The notes under the pieces were generated by a model. It made no database searches and was not told the DNA's origin. It saw nothing but the letters and a program-made list of their open reading frames with translations. From contig NC_133485.1 of assembly GCF_025370935.1 (NCBI RefSeq), forward strand, positions 16,530,157-16,594,156: a DNA stretch of 64,000 bases, in the 5' to 3' direction. Positions 31,241-42,060 of the stretch are shown here, piece by piece. How positions within the stretch are numbered: the stretch's first letter is position 1; every line of letters begins with the position of its first letter. Origin of the DNA: Choristoneura fumiferana. Its lineage: Eukaryota > Arthropoda > Insecta > Lepidoptera > Tortricidae. A program made the position numbers and the translations under genes.

Positions 31241-32006
31241 CAACAACGGAACAGCCAACAATCACTAAACTTTTAGTGTAACAGCGTTACAAAAGTAAAG
31301 TGAAATATCGTGTACGTGTGTACATCTGTATGTAAATCTTAAGGTAAGCTCATTACATCCACCCGGCACCCGACCAGCACCGGCTCGCCTAGAGCGGTTA
31401 CTATTCTTCATATGGATTTGTATGATTATGCGCTCTCTACATCAACTACGTAGCGTTACCGGATCGCCTCACTCGTAGAGGTGAGACGTACTAGGCGAAA
31501 CGCGGACTGAGTCTTGCGAGTACGCGTCCACAAAAAGACTCGATCCAAAGACTAGGTCCCTGAGTATCTACGAGTACTTAACTCATTGCGTAAACAAAAT
31601 GATTCCCGTAAATGCGCTCCCGGGATTGCGTATAAACCGTCGGGAACGCGTACTCACGCGTCCAAGCCAAAACCTATTCCAGTAAATACGTCTCACCTCT
31701 ACTCACACGCGAGGTTGCCAATTTGCCACGCGCGGACGGCAAGTGGACCACACGGTGATAGCCCCTGCTCGCCGCCATAGTGACTACTAGGAAATTCGTG
31801 GACCACGCGAGGTCCACTCATTATCCACGTGAATGCGATTATGCACAAATTCATGGGTCAAAGAATGCTGTCTAACAAAATAAGTGGACTAAAGACTTCT
31901 CACTACTCCTTGATAAATTTTATGTAACAAATATAATTATGTGATGCCGTCTCTATTTATTTAGACAAAATAAACAAAGGCGACATCATGGATATCTGTC
32001 ACATAC
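31241..32006. other. GC-richer stretch with inverted blocks
   Basis: TAGAGGTGAGACGTA (31466) and TACGTCTCACCTCTA (~31687) are inverted, with CGCG-rich sequence between, suggesting a foldback element of ~240 bp. GATGCCGTCTCTATTT near 31940 recurs at 47355. No gene. Confidence 0.5.
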
Positions 32007-32519
32007 TTAAGGGGATCCCATGTCCCAATGACCTTCGATCTGAATCCCTTAGTTTTCTAATGTTTTTTGTAGCTTATTATATTAACAACAACGGCTTTAA
32101 GCAATATAGTATCCCATATTTACTTCAAAGTTCATGGTCTTCGAGATATTTGGCATCAAAGTTGAACAATTTTAGGCCAAAAAACTGGTTTTCTGGCCAT
32201 AACTTTTGTGTTAATTAGTTTCAAATGAAAACCCTCAACCAGTTTTTAGAGACGTCAAAGACGAACCCAAATATGTAGATTTTGTATATGTTAGATCTTT
32301 CACGTCAATAGAGATACGAAATGTGTTTATTCAGACAAAGTTTAAAAAAATCATACAAAATTAAGTATTCATTTTTTTCAAAATCCGGTAAACAAAAATG
32401 GAGATAAAAGATAGGAGAACCGATAGACGTTTGACTTATAATTCTATCTGTAGTGAAAAAGTAGGAGATACGTTTCAAAACTTGTCAAAAATCGATGAAA
32501 ACCCCGCGTAGCCCCTTAA
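32007..32519. mobile_element. 505-bp non-autonomous element flanked by TTAA
   Basis: TTAA at 32007-32010 and 32516-32519 bracket an element starting GGGGATCCCATGTCCC and ending AACCCCGCGTAGCCCC. Terminal identity is short (GGGG/CCCC). A TTAA duplication is typical of piggyBac-type transposition. The 76-codon frame inside shows no transposase motif. Confidence 0.7.
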
Positions 32520-32939
32520 TCTCAAAGGACTGTTGTGCCAGTCACACGTTGAAAATCATCCATGTATCACAAACAGTTTATTAATTTACTTGGCAGGAGT
32601 CTTAAACCTTTAGCAAAGTTAAAATCAAATTGCCCGCGCATTCATGAGGCATGTCAGGCGTGACGTATTGATGGATCCAAAGTAATTTAAACTTACTTAT
32701 TTACTTATGTCGGCTCCGTACGCTTTGTAGCCCCGGGTGTTTGGTAATTTATACTGAAGGATGCCTGTACGGTTTGTGTAGGTAAGCAATCGAAGCTTAA
32801 AATTATTCGAGGACGTTTAGATAAACATGTTCTGTCTTAATCTGGACACTGCTAAAGTATCACAAATAGAAGGAAGCCACCTAATTTCAAAATTTAGATC
32901 ATAATATACAAACATCAGGCCTCTTTCAGGACCTTCTCT
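32520..32939. other. Nothing recognised
   Basis: AT-rich spacer of about 420 bp. Confidence 0.45.
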
Positions 32940-33040
32940 TTTCTCATCAGGACCGGTGGTAGATTTTTTTTGACATTCATAAGTGCTTGTTATAGCCTAA
33001 ATTGAATAAAGATAATTTGACTTTGACTTTGACTTTCCCA
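32940..33040 (+). mobile_element. LINE 3' tail with (TTTGAC)n
   Basis: ACCGGTGGTAGATTTTTTTT, GCTTGTTATAGCCTAAATTG, AATAAAGATAATTTGAC then TTTGAC repeats; same family as 12451-12605. Confidence 0.7.
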
Positions 33041-33179
33041 ACCTAAGCAGAGATTGAGTCATATACAGGGTCTTTGGCAGTCGGATGTAGAGGTTTTAAG
33101 AGATGATAGTTAAGGTTATTCTGAACGTTTTTGACCACAATTATTATTGTGCTTAGTTTCACGGTTTTTGAGATATTAT

Positions 33180-33300
33180 AAATAAATAAATAAATATTAC
33201 GAGACAATTCACACCAATTGACCTAATCCCAAAGTAAGCTTAGCAAAGCTTGTGTTGTGGGTACTAAGCAACGGATAAATATAATTATATAGATCTATAT
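33180..33300 (-). mobile_element. tRNA-derived SINE, tail part
   Basis: AATAAATAAATATTACGAG, CACCAATTGACCTAATCCC and GCAACGGATAAATATAATTA. This intact AAATATAATTATATAG is the reference for the Helitron target site at 43085/44712. Confidence 0.8.
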
Positions 33301-33870
33301 ATATAAAAGAAGAAACTGAGTGACTGACTGACTGACTTATAGATCAACGCACAGCCCAAAAACCACTGGGTCTAGAAACTTGAAATTTGGAATATATGTT
33401 CCTTAATAGGTGTAGACGCGCACTAAGAAAGGATTTTTCGAAATTCTCACGGGATAGGGAATAAATGGGATTTATATTTTCACTTCGAAATGGCCCTATT
33501 TCAGTTACTATAATTATTAGAAACTTCAAATTTGGCATGCAAGTAGGTTATACTTACAGCTAAAAACCCTTTTCAGGATTTTACGACATTCCCACGGGAT
33601 AGTGAATAAATGCGATTTGCATTTTCACTTTTAATTAATGACCCTATTTCCGTAACTATAATAATTAGAGACTTCAAATTTGATAAACATGTAGGTAACA
33701 CTAACAGCTAAAAACTATTTTCAGGATTTATCAAAATTCCCACGGGATAGGGAATAAAATGGGATTTATATTTTCACTTCAAAATGGCTCTATTTGCGTA
33801 ACTATAATTGTTAGAGACTTCAAATTTGGCATGCAAGTAGGTAATACTAACAGCTAAAAACGGTTTTCCG
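33301..33870 (+). mobile_element. Helitron-like fragment with ~146-bp internal tandem units
   Basis: After AGTGACTGACTGACTGAC the unit CACGGGATAGNGAATAAATG recurs at 33448, 33593 and 33741, each with GAGACTTCAAATTTGGCATG and AACAGCTAAAAAC. The third unit is incomplete. Termini are not clear. Confidence 0.65.
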
Positions 33871-34770
33871 GAAGACCAGCATTGCATATTATATAGGCTG
33901 GGATGATTTCCATTTCTATTTTATTTCTATTTCTACTGAATCCTCACTAGACGCCGCTAGCACCACATCTCGGACGCGAACTCTCTTTGCCAGCCCTTCA
34001 AGATCCATGCTTTTGAGCTGTAGAGAAATATGAAAAAGACACGTGTAAACGAGCAAGCTAAGTAGTCAACTAATATTTAACTGAACTGTTTTCTTGCAAT
34101 AGATGGTAACGTGCGAATTGGCGAAAATCTCAGTGAGAGCCTTGGCACCGACCCAGGCCCGTTCAATGGAACAAATCGCATTCGAGCCAGAATTTGTTAG
34201 TTCGTTTGTTTGCTTCCCAACTGTAGTTTCAGGTGAAATATTTTTGTTGGGAAATTGAAGGTTCTCGTTTTTGTTTTGTTGTTTGGCGGTTTGAGAGAAA
34301 GCGCGTTAACATGACCGTATATTTGTGTTCGACAAAATTGCAATCGGTTCAGTAGTTAAGGCATGAAAGCGGAAAAAACATGTAAACCAAGTAACATATT
34401 TCATTTGAGTCAAGTTGATGAAGCTATCTTTTCCTAAATTTGAACTGATCTGAAAGAAAGAATGAAAAAAATATATTGCCACACAAATTTATTAATCTAA
34501 AAAATACATTTATCTAATCCACTATTCTCCTCCACTCTCTCAGTCTCACTCACTCAGTTTTCTTCTTCTTCTTCTTCATATCTGAGTTTTTTCGAACTTT
34601 TTAGTGAAGGTAAACATTGTAGAAAAACTTGCAAAGGAAATCAATGGTGTGTGTGAAATTACCATTCCACATAGGGTCGCGTGGGAACTACGACCCAAGC
34701 CCTTTTATCCTGAGCCGAGATAATGCCATCATCTATATACATGTAGGTTGTTTTTACATTGACATCTTAC
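33871..34770. other. About 900 bp, nothing firm
   Basis: Contains a short (CTT)n run at 34562-34577. No coding or family signal that I trust. Confidence 0.45.
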
Positions 34771-35175
34771 ACAAGTCATCATCACCATCATCATCGGCCT
34801 CCCCCATAGAGCTCCAGTTGCTTCGGTTGGCAGCAGCTTGCATCCACCGTCAACCCGCGGCCTTAACCAGGTCATCCGTCCATCTCGTTGGACGTCCTTC
34901 GCTGCGCTTGCTGGTCCGCGGCTTCCACTCGAGAACTTTTCGGCCCCAACGGCCATCTGTTCTCCGTACTATATCGCCTGCCCATTGCCACTTCAACAAG
35001 CTAATTCGCTTGGCTATGTCGGTGACCCCTGTTCTCCTACGTATCTCCTCATTTCTGATTCGATCCCGTAGTGAAACCCCAAGCATAGCTCTCTCCATAG
35101 CTCGCTAAGCAACTCTGAGCCTATTTATAAAGCCTATAGTAAAGCACCACGTTTCGGATCCATATGTCATCACTG
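34771..35175 (-). pseudogene. RTE-like LINE 3' end, best preserved piece
   Basis: The minus strand keeps one open stretch (35098-34850) with MERAMLGVSLRDRIRNEEI, DIAKRISLLKWQWAGDIVRR, GRWGRKVLEW and RPTRWTDDLVKAAG, then frameshifts before the final QQW region and the ATGATG tail at 34777-34797. It serves as the reference for the inverted insert at 3008-3470. The 159-codon plus-strand frame here is antisense shadow. Confidence 0.85.
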
Positions 35176-35494
35176 GCAACACATTGGTTAAGGACTTTCG
35201 TTTTAAGGCACTGAGGAATTTTGGACGAAACAACATTGCCGAGTTTCCCAAACGCTGCTCATCCGAGTTGAATTCGACGATTGACCTCCTTCTCGAAGTT
35301 GGACTTACCTAATTGGACGACTTGTCCTATACGCATCAACAACTTCAAGAACCGACTTACTTTCTTATATTTGTAATGCATGTTTTTCTATCGTATTTTA
35401 CCGGAAACGTTCGTATTTGTAGTGCTCTCTCAATAAGCTTCATTACCCATCGTTACTTTCGTTGTGGCATTTGACACTAATTAATTAAGTCTTA
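35176..35494. other. Nothing recognised
   Basis: About 320 bp of unassigned sequence between an RTE fragment and the TATG-flanked element. Confidence 0.45.
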
Positions 35495-36364
35495 TATGTG
35501 TCGGCGGCCGATCGTAAAATCCGCCAGATCACGAAATTCCTAGGCATATCGTGAAATGCCGCCATTTCATGAATTGGCTAAGGGACATCCGCCATATCGT
35601 TCAAAACTCACCGTTTGACGATTTGCCTAGTGACGTTTAGGCAGATCATGAAATTCCTAGGCATATCATGAAGCGCCGCCATTTCATGATTTGGCCAGTT
35701 TAGGCAGATCATGAAATTCCTAGGCATATCATGAAACGCCGCCATATCGGTTCTGGCACTTCGCCGGCCGCTGCCGCGGCACACTCGCTTCGCTCGCTCG
35801 GCTCGTGCGTCGTGATCACAATTAAAACTAACCACTCCTCGCTTCGCTCGTCGTACCTAAATTTTTCTATATAAATAAGTAACAACTAGTTAATACTTTA
35901 TTTATCAACAAAATACTAACCTCTAAAATACGGGCAGACGTCCATGGTTTTTTCACATTGTGCACAAAATACGTTTGATTCACATAAAAAGAACGGAGCT
36001 GATGTTCAAAAGCTTCTTTTGCGCTTCTATTTTGAATTCAATCACTAGTTTTGGTTTAAAGATCATTTTGTTGCGACGCCGACATTTTTCACGCGCTAAA
36101 CAAACACGACCGGTCAGCTGGTCCCGGCCGCCATTGCATACGCAGCGCCACCAGTGGCCAAAAAAGAAACTATTTTACGATGTGCCCGGTATAGAGCTAG
36201 GAATATCGACGAATGCGTTGCTCTAATCGATCTGCCGTATTATTTCTCAGGCACATCGTGATATGCCTGGCCAACGTTTAGGCATATCATGAAATGGCGG
36301 CGTTTCACGATATGCCTAGGAATTTCGTGATCTGGCGGATTTTACGATCGGCCGCCGACATATG
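35495..36364. mobile_element. 862-bp inverted-repeat element with TATG duplication
   Basis: TATG at 35495-35498 and 36361-36364 flanks ends TGTCGGCGGCCGATCG and CGATCGGCCGCCGACA. The inverted repeat extends ~75 bp inwards through CACGAAATTCCTAGGCATAT. Extra subterminal copies of GGCAGATCATGAAATTCC TAGGCATATCATGAA lie at 35640-35685 and 35703-35745. The middle is GC-rich (GCCGGCCGCTGCCGCGGC). No transposase ORF, so it is non-autonomous; the superfamily is not clear from 4 bp alone. Confidence 0.9.
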
Positions 36365-36509
36365 AATGAACATGCCTAATTTTAATTGTTTCCATTCACA
36401 TGACATGCTTAGAATTTTATTTTTTATAATTATTAGGTACTAATCATATTACTTTTGACGATTTCAATACACATTCTTATAACTGACATTTATGTAAATT
36501 ATAATGTAA

Positions 36510-36743
36510 CTAGCTTAAGCCCGCGACTTCGTCTGCGCGGACCTAGGTTATCGCGCAGTGGCGCCCTCTACCGGAATAAAAGGTATCCTATGTTGATCCT
36601 TGGGGTTCAAAATACCTATATACCAAATTTTCATCAAAATCGGTTCAGTGGTTTCGACGTGAAAGCGTAACAGACAGACAGACAGAGTTACTTTCGCATT
36701 TATAATATTAGTAGGGAAGTAGGGATTAGTAGGGAAGTAGGGA
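36510..36743 (-). mobile_element. Helitron-like element
   Basis: On the plus strand it begins CTAGCTTAAGCCCGCG preceded by A, and ends ATTATAATATTAGTAGGGA... followed by T. This matches insertion between A and T with TC/CTAG ends. Its 5' terminus is extended by repeats of GTAGGGA(A/T) (36712-36743). (CAGA)n lies inside. Confidence 0.8.
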
Positions 36744-36965
36744 TGATGTATTGAATGAATAAATAAACTAAACTAAACTAAACATGAAAACGTCGCTTAT
36801 TTAATACAATAATTGCGGTACCGTCGTATCCTGATTGAGATCCGACTTTTAGGCTGCGTTTCCACCAGAGATGTGAAGAATGTGTTTTTAATAAACCAAT
36901 AGAAACGTTTCATTTACCTGGCCACGCTCCGCTCAGCTGGTTCTAGCGGTGCTGTGCGAGAATAG

Positions 36966-37190
36966 GTTTTTTTTTATTCGACTGGATGGCAAACGAGCAA
37001 GTGGGTCTCCTGATGGTAAGAGATCACCACCGCCCCAGGATCACACCAGGGGTATTGCAGATGCGTTGCGAACCTAGAGGCCTAAGATGGGATACCTCAA
37101 GTGCCAGTAATTTCACCGGCTGTCTTACTCTCCACGCCGCAACACAACAGTACAAGCACTGCTACTTCACGGCAGGATTAGTGAGCAAGA
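36966..37190 (-). mobile_element. SINE-like repeat (family of 2519)
   Basis: TTTTTTTTATTCGACTGGAT, GCAAGTGGGTCTCCTGATGG, GGCCTAAGATGGGATACC and CACCGGCTGTCTTACTCTCC; minus orientation. Confidence 0.8.
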
Positions 37191-37214
37191 AGACACATTC
37201 TTCGCGACACATCC

Positions 37215-37400
37215 TCGCACATCTAAAGAAAGAAAGAAAATCCATTTATTCACAACACAAGACACAACAATATTATTAGGTACAAATAAAACACAAAGGT
37301 ATGTGTCATTGCGGTTGTGAATCGTACACTGGCTCAGCATAATGCTAAAGCGTTAAAAACACCCCAGTGCTGATTTTCTTTTTTTTTCTTTCTTTCTTAC
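37215..37400 (-). mobile_element. LINE 3' tail, minus
   Basis: (AAAG)n then AAATCCATTTATTCACAAC; read on the minus strand this is AATAAATGGATTTT(CTTT)n, a retroelement 3' end. It cuts into the SINE before it. Confidence 0.5.
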
Positions 37401-38019
37401 ACTCGCCAAATATACACCCTTGGTGGAAACGGAGCTGAAAACACATTATTCACTATCTCTATCTATAAGTAACAATAAGCAACAATTCAAACAGTAAGCA
37501 TCTCCGTTCACAAACCGCAACATCTTTGTTCATCGCATCAAATAGCCTTTGACCTCATTGCTCTCCCGGAATCAAACGAGTTGTCTAACAATTCGGGGCC
37601 TTTTTTCACACAAAAGGGAAAATTAGGGACGTCTGCGAGGGAAATTACATTAATTCCTATTCAAAAGTTGGCCTTAAACTTGAAGGGGAATATTCAAAGG
37701 TACCTGATGGAATTGAGTTAGTGGATTACTATGTTTTTTGGTGTATATTTTTAAGGTTGCATGGTTAAATGCGAAGAAAACCCTATTACTAAGTGTATTA
37801 AGTGTCTAGTGATTGTTTGTTCGTCTGTCATAAGACAAAAAATTCACAAAGTTTTGTAAGTAGTTGCTACTGCGAAAACTAATAGTAATATTAAAATAAT
37901 AACAGTTTGGGAACTCCAGGCACAGGCTCTGTGCAGGATCCTCAAAATGTTTCTATCATCGTAAAATTCATGTAAATCTCAAATAGAGTTTCACAAAATT
38001 CAGAGGGTAAACCACTAAT
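37401..38019. other. About 620 bp with no recognised feature
   Basis: AT-rich, no signatures. Confidence 0.5.
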
Positions 38020-38225
38020 TACATTACACCATCATCATCTTGTCAGCCGAAAGACGTCCACTGCAGGACATAGCCCTCCCGTGGACATGGCTCTCCAGAG
38101 CCTTGAGGGAGGCCTATAACCGGTCTTGTGCTTTCCGCATCCAACGCGATCCCGCGATCTTAACCAGGTCGTCGCTCCATCAAGTTGGAGGCCTACCGAC
38201 AGGTCGTCTCCCATCTACATAACAC
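38020..38225 (-). mobile_element. RTE-like LINE 3' end with probable 10-bp target duplication
   Basis: TACATTACAC (38020-38029) and TACATAACAC (38216-38225) flank 186 bp. Read on the minus strand these hold an RTE tail with WSDDLVKIAGSRWMRKAQDR-type coding and end GTCCACTG...CATCATCATC reversed. 9 of 10 bases match. Confidence 0.8.
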
Positions 38226-39044
38226 ATACATTTTTATTTATTTACAAGCTTTTATTTAACTTGCAATGTATGTATGTAACCTATGTCTGTATGTATGTAT
38301 ATGTGGGTCAAATCTTGCAATTTTAATTTGACCCATTTTCAGTAGTCGGATTGACTTGAAGTTTGGCGTACTTATGTAAATCTGATTACAGTATAATAAT
38401 CTAGTAGTGATATCCTGCTGGTTCAGCCAGGATCGTCTCAGAAATATGGAACTCCTCAACGGTTAATATTATTATCATCGAATTGAAATTTAGTAAGGAG
38501 ACGTTGTTTGGATGACAATGCAAGTACAGTCAACAAAAAAGTTTGTATTAAAAATGAAATTAAAAAAAAAAGTAAGTATAAACTCTTTAAAACTTATTCA
38601 GAAATAGATTTTCAGGAAACCAAATAATCTTATAAGCGAGCGCGTAAATTCACACCCCGATATGGCTTGGATTTCTGATATTGGTATCAACAAGATTTTA
38701 GCTCTGGCGCAGAGCGTTGCGTCCGGAATGAAGAGTCGCTCGGAATCCATCTTGAATTCCTTGGAATAGGCGAGGTATGAAATGCAGGCGAAAATTTATA
38801 TTGATAAGCTTCCAGTTGAAAGGAATGTATGTGAAATAGTACATTGTGTCTTAAGGGCGGTAAATAAGGAATTACGAACGAGAGTCTATTAGAAGCCCGA
38901 AGTCGAAGACTGAGGGCTTTAATGAGTCGATGTTCCTAATTCTAGTACCGCCCGTGCGACATAAAATGTGTTTCATCACATTTGCGAGTAAAATTTTATA
39001 TTTCTAAAAGAAAAAATATAATTGTTCCAAATATTGGCGATACT
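38226..39044. other. About 800 bp, nothing firm
   Basis: Contains (TATG)n-like sequence at 38268-38300 and a palindrome-like TGCAATTTTAATTTGACCC; no gene. Confidence 0.45.
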
Positions 39045-39152
39045 TTAGGTTGCGCTCTTGGCAGCGCCGCCCTCCCCCTCCCTCAGCATGTGCCTGAGCC
39101 GCGTGTGCATATGGTCCTGCAGCAGCGCGCGCAGCACCATCAGTAGGGACAT
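39045..39152 (-). pseudogene. GC-rich 35-codon frame, possible exon or gene fragment
   Basis: The minus strand reads MSLLMVLRALLQDHMHTRL..., rich in Leu, Arg and His, with GC-rich third positions unlike all neighbouring DNA, ending ...GGAAKSAT and TAA at 39045-39047. It is preceded in frame by TAA. Upstream sequence (39153 on) is a direct repeat with no splice acceptor I can see, so it looks like the last coding part of a host gene broken by a repeat, or a chance frame. I cannot name the protein. Confidence 0.35.
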
Positions 39153-39260
39153 TTACCCATTTACCGACCTTGGGCTTCATGACAACAAAATTTGTACGCG
39201 CAATGACTCATTTACCGACCACGGGTTTCATGACAAGCACATTAAGTTCGAGGGTTTTAT
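39153..39260. repeat. 51-bp direct repeat 'CATTTACCGACC'
   Basis: CATTTACCGACCTTGGGCTT at 39158 and CATTTACCGACCACGGGTTT at 39209, each followed by CATGACAA. Confidence 0.8.
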
Positions 39261-39446
39261 TTGGGGGGTTGCAATCAAAGTAGCCTTCATGTTTTGACAC
39301 TGTTTACGAGCAAGTGTGATGAAAAATAATTTGAAATTCTCTCTGCTTTATTATCCACAGAAACATTTAGAAGACTATGTTACATCGACCGGCGAGTTGT
39401 CATTCATTGTGACCGTGTGTTCTAAGGTGTAAGTAAGCTTTTTTTC

Positions 39447-39478
39447 AACAGTGGACGTCTTACAGCTGATGATGATGA
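39447..39478 (+). mobile_element. Last ~30 bp of an RTE-like LINE
   Basis: AACAGTGGACGTCTTACAGC followed by TGATGATGATGAT equals only the QQW...SYG codons and tail of the family; extreme 5' truncation. Confidence 0.7.
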
Positions 39479-39668
39479 TTAAATAGATTTAATTATATAA
39501 TATGAGAAAAGACGAAGACGAAGACGAAGGGCTACGGATTAGTGCGAAACACGTCGAGCTAAACTCGATTTAAGACGTGAGTTATCCGGGTCAATATATT
39601 TAATATGAGAAAAGAGAAAAGAACATTTAAAACTAAATGTAACTTGTCCATTTTGTAACTGACTAATA

Positions 39669-39806
39669 GGCTTTTTTTTTTTTTTTTTTTTTTTTTATTT
39701 GACTGGATGGCAAACGAGCAAATGGGTCTCCTGATGGTAAGAGATCACCACCGCCCATAAACATCTGCAACACCAGGGGTATTGCAGACGCGTTGCCAAG
39801 GCTTGT
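39669..39806 (-). mobile_element. SINE-like repeat, truncated
   Basis: A T-run of about 24, then ATTTGACTGGATGGCAAACG, GGTCTCCTGATGGTAAGAG and CAGACGCGTTGCCAAGGC. Confidence 0.8.
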
Positions 39807-39829
39807 TACTTACTGGGGTAATCATTATT

Positions 39830-40083
39830 TTAAACATAACCTAACCAAAAATAAGTTGGAAACCCCCGACTCAATATCTCAAAAACGGCTGAACCGATTC
39901 TGATAAAACATGTCTAAGAACCATCGCCAGAAAACCTGCTATCAAAAAAAACCGCATTCAAATCGGTCCACCTGCTTAAGACCTACGGTGCCACAGACAG
40001 ACACACGCACAGACACACAGACATACAGACACACACATAGCGGTCAAACTTATAACACTCCTCTTTTTTCGTCGGGGCTTAAA
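39830..40083 (-). repeat. Single-arm 'CCCCGACGC' repeat
   Basis: From AACATAACCTAACC to GTCGGGGCTTAAAAAC with an expanded ACACAGACA stretch; minus orientation. Confidence 0.8.
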
Positions 40084-40431
40084 AACGTAACAGCAAGCAG
40101 CTACCATAAAATCACGATTAAAACATTGAAGATAAAATTTTCAAAACGCAAACTAAAACTAACTTTCGAAACGTCGTAATCCCTCACAAGTGTATCCGAG
40201 ATTAAACTTTACTTAAAATACGTCACGGTTACATTCTGCCCACACTGTTAAAAGTGGGCTAGCTGAAAATCCTTAATGCTCAGTAACCCAAATCGGCTGA
40301 TCATTAAGGGTTACGCCATAAATATCACATTGGCTTGGCCTTAGTCCATAAATCGAGGCAGTGTTCCGGCCCCATGCATGTGCATTTAGAAAATGACTGG
40401 AAAAATACCCTCGAAGCTTCCCCATGTTGAT
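40084..40431. other. Nothing recognised
   Basis: About 350 bp of unassigned sequence. Confidence 0.45.
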
Positions 40432-40774
40432 TCAATTCAATTCAATTCAATTCATTTATTTGCCAGAATACGGTTACAAAGGTCTTATATCTAACATCCC
40501 GTGCTTATTCAACCTGCATGCAGGTGTACAAATATTTAAAGTCCTATTTTTACAAATTTCTTAAGATTATGAGATAAAACAATGTCAGTGGTAATTAATG
40601 TCAAATGAAAATACTACTTAATTAAAATCAATTCAATTGTATCATGTCAAATATTCTCTTATACTATAAAAACATCTTTCCTGAAGCCAGAATTAAAGAT
40701 GTAAGTTATTTTATAACCTGGTAAAGTGTTTTCCTACGGTTTCAAACGCGTACATCAATTAGATCCAGCAATTG
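40432..40774 (-). mobile_element. Probable LINE 3' tail with (AATTC)n
   Basis: (TTCAA)n at 40434-40454 followed by TTCATTTATTTGCCAG reads on the minus strand as AATAAATGAATTGAATTG..., a retroelement 3' end. Extent upstream uncertain. Confidence 0.45.
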
Positions 40775-41000
40775 AGGACGGGATAGCTAAGTTGTTACTG
40801 ACCCTGACTGCGAAACTAGCGGTCGCGGGTTTGATCCCCGTGACGGGCAAATATTTGTATGATGAATACTTGTATTGGATGTTTGTATGTATTGAAGTAT
40901 AAATATATCTATATATGTATATCTATCCATTGTCTAGCACCCATAGTACAAGCTTTTCTTATTTTACGGCTAGGTGAATTGGTGTAATTTGTACCGTGAT
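40775..41000 (+). mobile_element. tRNA-derived SINE
   Basis: CGGTCGCGGGTTTGATCCCCG is the B-box region, followed by GGGCAAATATTTGTATGATG, TTGTCTAGCACCCATAG and TACGGCTAGGTGAATTGG. Plus copy of the family at 15150. Confidence 0.8.
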
Positions 41001-41017
41001 ATTCGTTTATTCATTTT

Positions 41018-41665
41018 TAGGGTTCCGGAGCTAAAATGGCAAAAACGGAACCCTTATAGTTTCGCCATGTCTGTCTGTCTGTCCGTCCGCGGCTTTGCTC
41101 ACGGACTATCAATGCTAGAAAACTGTAATTTTGCACGGATATATAGATAAATTATAACGATAAAATGGTACAATAAAAAATTAAAAAAAAAAAATGTTTA
41201 TGGTACCTCCCATAGACGTAAAGTGGGGTTGATATTTATTTTCTCATCCAACCCTATAGTGTGAGGTATCGTTGGATAGGTCTTACCATTACGGTCTTAC
41301 CTTACCATTACGGGTTTGCTAACACGATTTTTCGATAAAGTGATTTTATTGCGAAATATTCAACTTGAAAGTGCAAATTTTTACTAAAATCGAGCCCTCT
41401 AAAATCTAAAGCGGTGGGTTGAAATATTTGAAAAAAATCAGGATGATAGTAAGTATATCAAACTTTTAAGGAAAACTATAACGGCTAAGTTTGCTTGAGA
41501 ATTATTAGTAGTTTATGAGTAAATAGCAGCCTAAGGTATAAAATATACCTAAACTTGGAAGATTCCGTATAAAATACGAAATCCTTAGAAAAATATTACT
41601 TATTTTTTTCGTAATGGCTACGGAACCCTATTTTGGGCGTGTCCGACACGCTCTTGGCCGGTTAT
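41018..41665 (-). repeat. 'GGTTCCGTAGCC' repeat, full length
   Basis: TTTTTAGGGTTCCGGAGC to GACACGCTCTTGGCCGGT. The best preserved copy with both ends; a local duplication CTTACCATTACGG occurs at 41282-41308. Confidence 0.88.
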
Positions 41666-42060
41666 ATTTACTTATCTAACTCCCACAACTCTAGTACGCC
41701 CAACCTAACACCGAACAAAAGCTTCGCAAAATTCAAAAGCGGAACATTAAAAGAGATAGGGCCATACTGTACCTACATTTTTCAATTTAACTGCCAGCTT
41801 ATTGACACTAACTATTCGGTGAATAAAAGAGGTCAAGCTTAAGTGTGCCTAAGTCGCATAAAGGAGGATTACAGGCCGCGACAGATTTTGTACCGGGACC
41901 TCTTAACCTGAACTTAAGTTTTATTGCGTGCTTGATATTGGAGGCTCAGATGTACTTATCACTTTATGAGGCTTGGGATCCCTGTTTGATAAAGTAAGTA
42001 TAAGCTTATATTTTTAGTGGGCGATAGTGTTAATGGCCCACTTGGGCAGTAAAGCACGGA
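41666..42060. other. Nothing recognised
   Basis: About 400 bp without signature. Confidence 0.45.

Noticed and set aside
31988..32218. 76-codon frame within the TTAA-flanked element as transposase
   Set aside because: Too short, with no DDE/DDD-type motif; the element is 505 bp and non-autonomous.
34629..35108. 159-codon plus-strand open frame, the longest in the window
   Set aside because: It is antisense to an RTE-like LINE remnant whose minus-strand reading has the recognisable RNEEIRRRT, DIAKRIS and RWTDDL words.
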